The notes under the pieces were generated by a model. That model ran no database searches, was not told where the DNA came from, and saw only the letters and a list, made by a program, of their open reading frames with translations. Shown here piece after piece: positions 6,650 to 14,004 of a stretch of 34,028 bases of DNA. Numbering within the stretch: position 1 is the stretch's first letter; each line of letters begins with the position of its first letter. Source of the stretch: Candidatus Anammoxibacter sp. (GTDB lineage Bacteria; Planctomycetota; Brocadiia; Brocadiales; Anammoxibacteraceae); contig JAIQZO010000089.1 of the NCBI GenBank assembly GCA_021777055.1, positions 1-34,028 on the forward strand. The letters run 5' to 3'. Position numbers and translations under genes: made by a program.

Positions 6650-7843
6650 TCAGCCTCGCCACCGAGTAGTTCCTATCTTACATATATCTTTCCAAAAGCT
6701 TTTTCCGCAAAGAACTTGATCAAGGTCAAGATATTCTGCTATTGATGCTCCAATATCGGCAAATGTCATTCTGATCCCAATGTTATTTGGACTGCCCAGG
6801 TTACGTCCATGGACTAAAATGGGTATAAATTCTCTTGTATGGTCTGTGCCAGGTGTTGTGGGATCGCAGCCGTGGTCTGCCGTAATCATTAAAACATCAT
6901 CTTCTTTTAGTGCATCTATTATGTTAGGCAAGTAAGAGTCAAAGCTTTTAAGTGCGTTTGCATATCCTTTGGTATCGTTACGGTGTCCAAACTTTGTATC
7001 GAAATCTACTAAGTTTGTAAATATAATACCGGATGACTCTTTTTTTATTGAAGTAATAGTCTTTTTAATTCCATCAGTGTTGTCTGATATGTGTATCTCT
7101 TCGGTTAAGCCTCTGTGTGCAAATAGATCACCAATCTTGCCTATGCCTACTGCGGAGAGTTTCTTTTCAATAATTAGGTCCAGTAAAGTGGGGTATGGGG
7201 GTTCAATTGAGAAGTCTTTGCGTCTTTCGGTGCGGACAAAATCACCGTTTTTCTTTATAAATGGACGTGCAATGACCCTGCCTACGTTATTCTCACCGGT
7301 TAATATTTTACGTGCCTTCTTACACATGTCGTATAATGTTTCTATGGGGACGACATCTTCACATGCTGCAATCTGGAATACACTGTCAATTGAGGTGTAT
7401 ACAATTGGTGAGCCGCTTCTGATGTGTTCATCTCCCAATTCCTTAAGGATTTCAGTTCCGGATGCGGTCTTGTTTCCTAATATATCACGATCTATCTCTC
7501 TCTTAAATGGTTCGATTATCTCTGATGGGAACCCTTGCGGATATGTTGGGAATGGTTTTTTTGTAATAACACCTGCTATCTCCCAATGTCCAACGGTAGT
7601 ATCTTTTGCGTTGGAGGCTTCTTGTAGCTTACCAAAAAATGCCTTTGGCTTTGTGACAACGGAAACACCTTCGATGGGAGCTATGTTGCCTAATCCCATC
7701 GCTTCCATGTTTGGAAGTGAAATTCCGTTTAGCTTTTTTGCTATATTTGCGAGGGTATTACAACCTGTGTCTCCGTATTGATCGGCATCAGGCGAAGCTC
7801 CTATACCAACGCTATCAAGTACTATTAATATAACTCTTTTCAT
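6650..7843 (-). CDS. deoB: Phosphopentomutase
   Basis: DeoB interconverts ribose- or deoxyribose-1-phosphate and the 5-phosphate in nucleoside salvage. It is a dimetal enzyme of the alkaline phosphatase superfamily. The 397 residues start MKRVILIVLDSVGIGASPDA with the first metal-binding aspartate. They continue through DTTVGHWEIAGV, which carries the catalytic threonine region, and end with MITADHGCDPTTPGTDHTREFIPILVHG, holding the late Asp/His ligands. Length is normal. The tail after CGKSFWKDICK (IGTTRWRG) is atypical, and its TGA stop falls inside a GGCTGAAGG heptamer repeat. The original stop was probably lost and replaced. A frameshifted copy of the 3' quarter lies at 4753-5087. No clear ribosome site precedes the ATG. 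It appears monocistronic. Confidence 0.95.
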   Translation of the reverse strand: MKRVILIVLDSVGIGASPDADQYGDTGCNTLANIAKKLNGISLPNMEAMGLGNIAPIEGVSVVTKPKAFFGKLQEASNAKDTTVGHWEIAGVITKKPFPTYPQGFPSEIIEPFKREIDRDILGNKTASGTEILKELGDEHIRSGSPIVYTSIDSVFQIAACEDVVPIETLYDMCKKARKILTGENNVGRVIARPFIKKNGDFVRTERRKDFSIEPPYPTLLDLIIEKKLSAVGIGKIGDLFAHRGLTEEIHISDNTDGIKKTITSIKKESSGIIFTNLVDFDTKFGHRNDTKGYANALKSFDSYLPNIIDALKEDDVLMITADHGCDPTTPGTDHTREFIPILVHGRNLGSPNNIGIRMTFADIGASIAEYLDLDQVLCGKSFWKDICKIGTTRWRG

Positions 7844-7853
7844 AGATATTTAA

Positions 7854-8112
7854 AGTGTTAACATTTAAGTGCCTAAAATGCGCTAAAGTGCCTAAAATTA
7901 TAGGAATTTATTATTAACTAATGTGGGTATTGTTAATTAAGAATTATTATGATCATAATCTTACTCTTAGACTTAATCTTTGAGTGTTAACGTTTTAGTG
8001 CCTAAAATGCCTAAAATGCGCTAAAGTGCCTAAAATTATAGAAATTTATTATTAATTTATGTTGGGTATTGTTAATTAAAAATCACTATGAATATAATCT
8101 TAATCGTACTCT
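7854..8112. repeat. Two tandem copies of a ~120-bp GCCTAAA-rich element
   Basis: Copies at about 7854-7975 and 7983-8112 share the order AGTGTTAAC, GTGCCTAAAATG, GCGCTAAAGTGCCTAAA, TTTATTATTAA, GGGTATTGTTAATTAA and TAATCTTA. The second copy has one extra CCTAAAATG unit. A related element lies at 23771-23883. After copy 2, 8095-8170 carries an inverted set of GATTAAGAGTACGAGTAC-type words. No gene is seen in 7844-8304. Confidence 0.85.
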
Positions 8113-8304
8113 TAGTTTCAATCGCTGTGGGTAGATTATGATTAAGAGTACGAGTACTATTAAGATTATGAATTTTGTGCTATTTTGAAAGCGTGAAAGT
8201 TCGCTTAAGTGCTAATTTATTGGTGGGGTTGGTTTCGGGTTTGACCTCCTGCCTGCTAATCACAGGCAAGAGGCCATATCCTTAATAGAAGTCACATTTA
8301 CGTT

Positions 8305-9492
8305 TTAACTTTCGATGCCTATCTCTTTATCTGACAGATAACAAGCTGGATCAGGTGCCCATAGATCATCATAGAACGCTTCCGCTCTAGCCCTGAAATT
8401 GCCGGCGCAAACGCTTAGCCATTTACAGGACGCACATCTTCCAGTGACATGATTCTTTTTATCTTTAAGCTTCATGAGGAATTCGTTTGATGGGTCAGTC
8501 CATATCTCACTGAATTTTCTCTCACGAACGTTACCAAGTGTATGCTGTCTCCAGAATTGATCCGGATGTACCGAACCATCCCAGCTGATGCACCCAAATC
8601 CTTTTCCGGTGCTATTTCCTTCGTTCATCTGTAGGAGTTCAAGGACATCTGCGGCCCTTTCTGGATCCTCTTTTAACATCTTCATATATATGTATGGCCC
8701 GTCTGCATGATTGTCAACAGTTAAAACCTCTACAGGGTTACCTTTGTCATGCATCTGTTTAGTTCTGTCCATTATTATATCAAGTACCTGTCTGGTCTCT
8801 TCGTGGCTAAGGTCTTCTTCTATTAAATCAGATCCACGGCCTGAATAAACAAGATGATAGAAGCAAACGCGAGGTATATTCTCTTTTTCTATAAGGTCAA
8901 ATATCCCTGGAATGTCCGCGGCATTTCTTTTATTTATCGTAAATCTCAGGCCAACTTTTATCTCTCCGGCAATACAGTTGCGTATACCTTGCAGCGCCAG
9001 GTCAAATGCGCCTTCAACTCCTCTGAATTTGTCATGTATCTCTTGAAGCCCGTCCATACTTATGCCAACGTATGAAAGACCAAGTTCTCTTAACTCAATG
9101 GCTTTTTCCTTAGTAATTAATGTGCCGTTAGTACTGATAACTGCCCGTAAACCTTGTTTTTTTGCATGGGCAATAAGTTCCGTCAGGTCTTCTCTCATCA
9201 GCGGTTCTCCACCGGAAAACAATATCACTGGTGATCCGAACTCACCGAGGTCTTCTAAAACTGCTTTAGCCTCAGCGGTTGTTAGTTCGTTCTCATATTC
9301 TATATTTCTTGATTGGGAATAACAATGCACACATCTCAAGTTGCAGCGGCGACTTACATTCCATACTACAACCGGTTTTTTGTCCTTTGAGAACTGTAAA
9401 AGGTGTGACGGCAATTTGCCTGAGTGCCTTCCGTATCTTAACGCATCGGACGGTTCAACGGTGCCGCAGTATAACTTAGATATACCGATCAT
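8305..9492 (-). CDS. ahbC: Radical SAM/SPASM-like enzyme, probable AhbC (12,18-didecarboxysiroheme deacetylase)
   Basis: AhbC removes acetate side chains from didecarboxysiroheme in the siroheme-dependent heme pathway of anaerobes and archaea. It is cytoplasmic. The 395 residues start MIGISKLYCGTVEPSDALRYGR..GKLPSHLLQFSKDKKP, a leader I associate with AhbC. The radical SAM motif is CNLRCVHC (C50, C54, C57), followed by SGGEPLMR and STNGT. A C-terminal cysteine set (C353, C356, C362, C384; GRCASCKWLSVCAGN) would hold a second Fe-S cluster. AAGGAG lies 8 nt before the ATG. Close relatives are NirJ (heme d1) and AhbD, so the exact reaction is less certain than the family. No other heme gene is adjacent. 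Confidence 0.78.
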   Translation of the reverse strand: MIGISKLYCGTVEPSDALRYGRHSGKLPSHLLQFSKDKKPVVVWNVSRRCNLRCVHCYSQSRNIEYENELTTAEAKAVLEDLGEFGSPVILFSGGEPLMREDLTELIAHAKKQGLRAVISTNGTLITKEKAIELRELGLSYVGISMDGLQEIHDKFRGVEGAFDLALQGIRNCIAGEIKVGLRFTINKRNAADIPGIFDLIEKENIPRVCFYHLVYSGRGSDLIEEDLSHEETRQVLDIIMDRTKQMHDKGNPVEVLTVDNHADGPYIYMKMLKEDPERAADVLELLQMNEGNSTGKGFGCISWDGSVHPDQFWRQHTLGNVRERKFSEIWTDPSNEFLMKLKDKKNHVTGRCASCKWLSVCAGNFRARAEAFYDDLWAPDPACYLSDKEIGIES

Positions 9493-9794
9493 ATAATCAT
9501 CTCCTTCTGATTTTACTATTTAATACTACATAAATGTTTAAAAATTTCTATACTGATAAGGCACTAATACTGTGGTTAATAATATACACTTAGAAATGTA
9601 CTTCAGCTTGTGCAAAATAAAAAGGTATGGGCTCTGCCATATTGTTTTTTATTAATCATCTATTGTATATAAATATAGATACGAAATCAACAATAGTTGT
9701 GTTACGGGAATGAACCATTGTGTATAGTGCGATATAGCTGTAACCAAATTTTAAATTCTGTTGTGAGTGCATGGTTTATGATTCAAGGTTCTCG

Positions 9795-9846
9795 GTTCAA
9801 AGGTTAAAGTGACTAAAAAGAAACATTGAACACTCAACCTTTGAAC
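9795..9846. repeat. TTCAAAGG inverted repeat
   Basis: GTTCAAAGGTT (9795-9805) and AACCTTTGAAC (9836-9846) form an 11-bp inverted repeat with a 30-nt loop. Related words recur at 18335-18366. It lies in the otherwise gene-free gap 9493-10102. Confidence 0.7.
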
Positions 9847-9972
9847 ACGATAATTTCAAATATTTTTGTTTAGATTTAAATAGAGAAATAGGGGGAGCAT
9901 GGACAAATTGTTTGTTCGTGAGTATATTAGTATCGTCCAAATCTTTAACACCAGTCTTAAAAATGGATTTGC

Positions 9973-9994
9973 GTACAAAACTTAAGTTTTGTAC
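9973..9994. promoter_or_regulatory. Perfect 22-bp palindrome upstream of the arsR-pst operon
   Basis: The half-site GTACAAAACTT is followed immediately by its exact complement, with no spacer. It lies about 110 bp before the ArsR start and is not followed by a T-run, so an operator is likelier than a terminator. Which protein binds it is unknown. Confidence 0.5.
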
Positions 9995-10055
9995 AATCGC
10001 ACACATATAGATCTAAGTTTGTAAATTAGCAAAAAAAATATAAACTGGAATAAAA

Positions 10056-10074
10056 ATAACAATTAAATTGTTAT
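10056..10074. promoter_or_regulatory. Putative ArsR-family operator
   Basis: ATAACAAT-TAA-ATTGTTAT is a perfect 8-3-8 palindrome ending 28 bp before the regulator's TTG start. AT-rich dyads of this kind overlapping the promoter are the typical operators of ArsR/SmtB repressors. Autoregulation of the downstream operon is inferred from position and symmetry. Confidence 0.6.
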
Positions 10075-10102
10075 AGTTTTTGTAAATCTTAAGGATGTTC
10101 AA

Positions 10103-10414
10103 TTGGAAAACTTCATATCAACAAATGAATGTGCGCGTGTTCTGAAAGCTATGGCGGATGAGACACGTCTTTTAATCCTGAAAAGCCTTTTTAAAGGAGA
10201 GAAGTGTGGTACGGAGATTGCTGTGGAACTTGCTCTAACACAACCACATATAGCACATCATTTAGGTATCCTGAAGAATGCAAACCTTGTAGTCTCGTGT
10301 CGCAACGGACAGAAAGTTTGTTACAGACTTCATCCAGTGGTTCATGAATCATTAAAACATAATGATGAGATGACCATTGACCTTGGTTGCTGCAAGATGT
10401 CATTTAAGGATTGA
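10103..10414 (+). CDS. ArsR/SmtB-family transcriptional regulator, cysteine-rich, upstream of pst genes
   Basis: The start is a TTG at 10103 with AAGGA seven nt upstream; the next in-frame ATG lies within the first helix. The 103 residues form a winged helix: LKAMADETRLLILKSLF, then recognition helix region TEIAVELALTQPHIAHHLGIL, then wing RNGQKVCYRL. Six cysteines are present (C10, C35, C66, C73, C96, C97), with a vicinal pair near the C-terminus. This suggests thiol-based metalloid or metal sensing, although the classical ELCVCDL site is not present. It lies 57 bp before pstS on the same strand and just after a palindromic operator, so it probably represses itself and the transporter. Its inducer is not determined by sequence. 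Confidence 0.85.
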   Translation: MENFISTNECARVLKAMADETRLLILKSLFKGEKCGTEIAVELALTQPHIAHHLGILKNANLVVSCRNGQKVCYRLHPVVHESLKHNDEMTIDLGCCKMSFKD

Positions 10415-10471
10415 AGGTTTTTTTTGCTTTTTAGTATCAATGTATGTATATAGCTTTATAGGTATAAAGAT

Positions 10472-11326
10472 ATGATAAAAAAAAATAGATTTGCCTTTTA
10501 TATAGTATTACTAATTACTGCTTTACTGTTTGATGTTTCTATCGTAATGGCAGGAGCTAGAACAGTTAGAGTTGCAGGTTCAACCACTGTACTTCCTGTT
10601 GTGGCCAAAACGTCTGAGATGTTTATGGCAATTAATCCTGATGTTAGGATTATGGTGAATTCGGGAGGCTCCGGTGTTGGTGTTAAATTTGTGGGTAATG
10701 GACTGGCGGATATAGGAATGGTTTCCCGTGAGATTACAGATGAAGAGATAAAGAATTTTCCGGAGAGTGATTTTAAAGTTAGTGTTGTTGGTATAGATGC
10801 TGTTGCATGCGTAGTTTCATCAGAAATTTACGATTCAGGGGTAAAAACCCTTACAAAGGAGCAGATTCGGAAGATCTATTCAGGCGAAATTGAGAACTGG
10901 AAGTATGTCGGGGGACCTGACAAGAAAATATTCTGTATTGATAAGGAGAGACACAGGGGGACACGACATGTATTTATGGAGTATGTTTTTGGTAATAAAA
11001 ATGCAAGGGCGCCGGGGGTAGATCTTGTTTCCGGATCAAACAATGAAGAGCAGACAAAAGTTGCCTTAAGCGATAAAGCAATCGGTATGCTCTCGTTTGC
11101 CTGGATTAATAGCGACGTAAAAGGTGTTGATATAATTGAAGATGGGAATATTATTGCGCCTACTGTCGTTAATATAAAAAACGGACTTTATCCCATTGCC
11201 CGAAATCTAACATTGGTAACAAATGGCGTTGCTGATGGTGTCGTAAGTGAGTTCATTGATTATATTTTAGGTCCCAGTGGACAAAAAGTAGTAGCAGAAG
11301 AGTACGGATATGTTTCAGTTAAATAG
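10472..11326 (+). CDS. pstS: Phosphate-binding periplasmic protein PstS
   Basis: PstS captures phosphate outside the inner membrane for the PstCAB importer. Residues 1-28 are a signal peptide (basic MIKKNR, hydrophobic FYIVLLITALLF, cleavage near VMAGA). The mature part begins VRVAGSTTVLPVV, contains NSGGSGVGVKFV and GLADIGMVSRE, then RHRGTRHVFMEYV, and ends ILGPSGQKVVAEEYGYVSV. These are the expected phosphate-binding loops of the PBP-like family. At 284 residues it is typical of short PstS proteins. The last 17 bp overlap pstC. It is probably co-transcribed with the ArsR gene. Related oxyanions, arsenate for example, cannot be excluded as ligands. Confidence 0.92.
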   Translation: MIKKNRFAFYIVLLITALLFDVSIVMAGARTVRVAGSTTVLPVVAKTSEMFMAINPDVRIMVNSGGSGVGVKFVGNGLADIGMVSREITDEEIKNFPESDFKVSVVGIDAVACVVSSEIYDSGVKTLTKEQIRKIYSGEIENWKYVGGPDKKIFCIDKERHRGTRHVFMEYVFGNKNARAPGVDLVSGSNNEEQTKVALSDKAIGMLSFAWINSDVKGVDIIEDGNIIAPTVVNIKNGLYPIARNLTLVTNGVADGVVSEFIDYILGPSGQKVVAEEYGYVSVK

Positions 11327-12179
11327 ATTTGGCCCAGCCAGGATAATTTTTGCTTCGTCATTTTTTATATCCATAAGCATTATTGTTGTAATATTCTTCT
11401 TTCTTATTACGAATAGTTTGCCAATCTTTTATCTTGAAGGGTGGGATTTCTTAACTGGTACTCATTGGTATGTGGGGGAGGTTTATGGCGCATTGCCAAT
11501 GATTTATGTGACGGTATTGGTTACATTACTGGCTCTGTGTTTCGCGTTTCCCCTTGGATTGGGTACAGCAATTATAGCTTCAGAGTTTTTACCTGAAAGG
11601 TATCGTCTTATTGTAAAGATGGTAATGGAACTGCTTGCTGGTATTCCAGGTGTTGTATACGGGTTACTGGGGATAGTTCTTTTAACTACAACGGTACAGA
11701 GGGTCTTTAATCTAATCGACGGTAACTGCATACTTACTGCCGGTTTACTTTTAGGGGTGATGATTTTACCTACTATTATGACGGTTTCTGAGGATGCGCT
11801 TAGAACTGTACCAAAAGAGTACAGAGAGCAGGCCCTTGCCCTGGGGCTTAATCATTCTGAGGTAGTCCTAACTGCAGTATTACCTGCAGCGGCAAAAGGG
11901 ATCTTGGGCGCGGTTCTGTTAAGCACTAGTCGGGCAATGGGCGAGACGATCTCTGTTATGTTGGTAATAGGAAGCCTTGATAGAATCCCCAGTCCGTTTT
12001 TTAATATCTTTACAACTGCTCAGACGATTACATCTAAGTTAGGCAGAGAAGCTTCAGAAGCTTTAGGGGTTGGTTATCATTGGAACGCTTTAATTGGTCT
12101 GGCATTGGTTTTGTTTATAATGTCTATGGGCATGGCATTTATAGGTGACATTATTGTTGTGAAAGAGAAAAGAGTATGA
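11310..12179 (+). CDS. pstC: Phosphate ABC transporter permease PstC
   Basis: This is a 289-residue inner-membrane permease with six predicted membrane segments. The first is near residues 11-33 and the last near 262-283. The cytoplasmic coupling loop reads TVSEDALRTVPKEYREQALALGLNHSEVVLTAVLPAA, the EAA motif of binding-protein-dependent permeases. GATRAMGETI-type sequence is present as STSRAMGETISVML. It overlaps pstS by 17 bp and pstA by 4 bp, implying translational coupling. It forms the transmembrane channel with PstA. Confidence 0.93.
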   Translation: MFQLNRFGPARIIFASSFFISISIIVVIFFFLITNSLPIFYLEGWDFLTGTHWYVGEVYGALPMIYVTVLVTLLALCFAFPLGLGTAIIASEFLPERYRLIVKMVMELLAGIPGVVYGLLGIVLLTTTVQRVFNLIDGNCILTAGLLLGVMILPTIMTVSEDALRTVPKEYREQALALGLNHSEVVLTAVLPAAAKGILGAVLLSTSRAMGETISVMLVIGSLDRIPSPFFNIFTTAQTITSKLGREASEALGVGYHWNALIGLALVLFIMSMGMAFIGDIIVVKEKRV

Positions 12180-13021
12180 TAAGGCGAGCAAAAGGAGTTA
12201 TTTTCTTTTCCATATGTGCAATTGCAACTTTGATAGCCGTATCCCTTTTGTTTGTAATTGTTGGTGTGATCTTTTCAAAAGGTATATCTGCATTTAGTGT
12301 AACGTTTTTAACTGAAGAGTCAAAGAACTTTGGTCAGACTGGCGGAATCTTCTTTCAAATCCTGGGTACGATTATCCTTATAACAAGTGCTGGCATCTTG
12401 AGCCTACCTATTGCCTTGGGGACGGCTGTTTATCAAACAGAATACCTATGGCCTTCTTTTAGAAGGGCTGCAAGCATTGTGTTATATGCTTTGAATGGTG
12501 TGCCAACAATCATATTCGGGTTGTTTGGATATGCTGTTTTTGGTTTACTTCTTAATGTTGGAGTTTCATGGGTTTCCGGTACCTTTATATTGGCCATTAT
12601 GATTTTACCCACTCTGACCGTTAGTATTAAAGAAGCAATTGATAGTATTCCTGTAAAATACCGGGAATCAGGGCTATCACTGGGTTTTTCTAAATGGAAG
12701 TTAATCCGAGTAATTATTATACCCCATAGTTTTTTTGGTATTGTAACAGGGCTATTGCTAGGATTAGCTAGAGCTGCGGGTGAGACTGCTGCAATTATGT
12801 TTACGGCAACTGTATTTTCAGGTGTTAATGTTCCCAGGTCGTTTCTCGAGCCAATAACCACATTACAGACACATATTCTGGTTCTTGCTCAGGAAGCACT
12901 AAATCCTCAAGCACGTACAAATGCATGGGGTGCTGCATTGGCCTTGGTAATGATAGTCTTTTTTATAAGTATTGTGTCAATGTTTATAAGATCCCGGATT
13001 AGATTGGAGGCAGAAAGATGA
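12176..13021 (+). CDS. pstA: Phosphate ABC transporter permease PstA
   Basis: The 281-residue partner permease has about six hydrophobic segments. Its EAA-type coupling loop is SIKEAIDSIPVKYRESGLSLGFSKWKLIRVIIIP, followed by ARAAGETAAIMFTA as in PstA proteins. The ATG overlaps the pstC stop by 4 bp, and the gene overlaps pstB by 4 bp. The tight arrangement indicates one transcript with fixed subunit ratios. Frames are intact and codon use resembles the neighbours. Confidence 0.93.
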   Translation: MIRRAKGVIFFSICAIATLIAVSLLFVIVGVIFSKGISAFSVTFLTEESKNFGQTGGIFFQILGTIILITSAGILSLPIALGTAVYQTEYLWPSFRRAASIVLYALNGVPTIIFGLFGYAVFGLLLNVGVSWVSGTFILAIMILPTLTVSIKEAIDSIPVKYRESGLSLGFSKWKLIRVIIIPHSFFGIVTGLLLGLARAAGETAAIMFTATVFSGVNVPRSFLEPITTLQTHILVLAQEALNPQARTNAWGAALALVMIVFFISIVSMFIRSRIRLEAER

Positions 13022-13833
13022 TGCCGCTGTTTAGCTTGAACAATGTTTCTCTGTTTTACGGAAAGGCGCCAATTGTCAGAGACATTAATATTACATTTGC
13101 AGAAAAGAGGGTAATATGTATTATAGGACCTTCCGGAAGTGGGAAAAGCACCCTTCTTCGTACATTTAATCGTATGAACGACCTTACTCCGTCTTTTGAG
13201 TGTAAGGGTAGTGTTCTTTTTGACGGGCATGATATTTATAATAACGGTACAAAGGTTTGTCAGCTGCGGCAACACGTTGGTATGGTGTTTCAAAAACCTT
13301 GCATTTTTCCCAAATCTATTTATGATAACGTACTTTTCGGTGTGCGACAATTATATAGAATGAAAAAGATTGAACATCAGCAAGTAGTGGAGGAGACGTT
13401 AAAGGCTGTCTATCTATGGGATGAGGTTAAGGATAAACTTCGAAGCTCTGCTTTGGAATTGTCGCAAGGACAACAACAGAGATTGACAATTGCACGTGCC
13501 TTGGCTGTAAAACCCAGGGTCATTTTGTTGGATGAGCCTACATCATCGTTAGATCATAAGTCTGCTGGCGCTATAGATGCATTGATTAACAACTTAAAAG
13601 GGGAAATTACGGTTATCATGGTTACACACAAATTAGATCAGGCGCGAAGAATTGCTGATGATGTTGTTTTTATGTGTGATGGTATGATCTGCGAGGCTGG
13701 CACATCAAAACATATATTTGAAACTCCAGGTAAGAGTGAGACAAAGTGTTATATTAAAGGTGAGGAAATCAACGTCCCGATTAAAGGTTTCGTAAGTAGT
13801 CAGGTGATTAGGCTGAAGGCTGAAGGCTATTAG
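13018..13833 (+). CDS. pstB: Phosphate ABC transporter ATPase PstB
   Basis: The 271 residues contain a Walker A GPSGSGKST (37-45), Q-loop VFQKPCIFPKSIYDNV, Walker B VILLDEPTSSLD and H-loop MVTHKL. The signature reads LSQGQQQR rather than the common LSGGQQQR, a tolerated change in some ABC proteins. PstB drives import through PstCA. The C-terminal residues RLKAEGY are encoded by a GGCTGAAGGCTGAAGGC heptamer repeat that runs into the stop, so the natural terminus was probably altered. The gene overlaps pstA by 4 bp. No phoU follows; 13834-14004 holds only GATTACG-type repeats. Confidence 0.93.
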   Translation: MMPLFSLNNVSLFYGKAPIVRDINITFAEKRVICIIGPSGSGKSTLLRTFNRMNDLTPSFECKGSVLFDGHDIYNNGTKVCQLRQHVGMVFQKPCIFPKSIYDNVLFGVRQLYRMKKIEHQQVVEETLKAVYLWDEVKDKLRSSALELSQGQQQRLTIARALAVKPRVILLDEPTSSLDHKSAGAIDALINNLKGEITVIMVTHKLDQARRIADDVVFMCDGMICEAGTSKHIFETPGKSETKCYIKGEEINVPIKGFVSSQVIRLKAEGY

Positions 13834-14004
13834 AGAAGATTTGATTACGCGGATTATGCATGATTACGCTGATACAAATCCATGTAATCTGTATATTAAT
13901 CAGAGTAATCATTATTTAATTTAATTAGAGCGTTACAAAATCGTTGATATTAATTTACCACTCCACCTATTCCCCTAAATAATTGTAAAATTTCTTTAAT
14001 TCTA

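Noticed and set aside
6969..7781. 270-codon plus-strand open frame
   Set aside because: It is entirely antisense to the well-supported deoB gene, and its composition mirrors the real frame.
7854..8112. CRISPR array
   Set aside because: There are only two long, diverged copies, with no regular short repeats or unique spacers and no cas genes.
9797..10006. 69-codon minus-strand frame before arsR
   Set aside because: It contains the TTCAAAGG repeat and a palindrome, has no recognisable product, and lies in a regulatory gap.
12907..13350. 147-codon minus-strand frame across pstA/pstB
   Set aside because: It is antisense to two clear pst genes and spans their junction without a plausible product.
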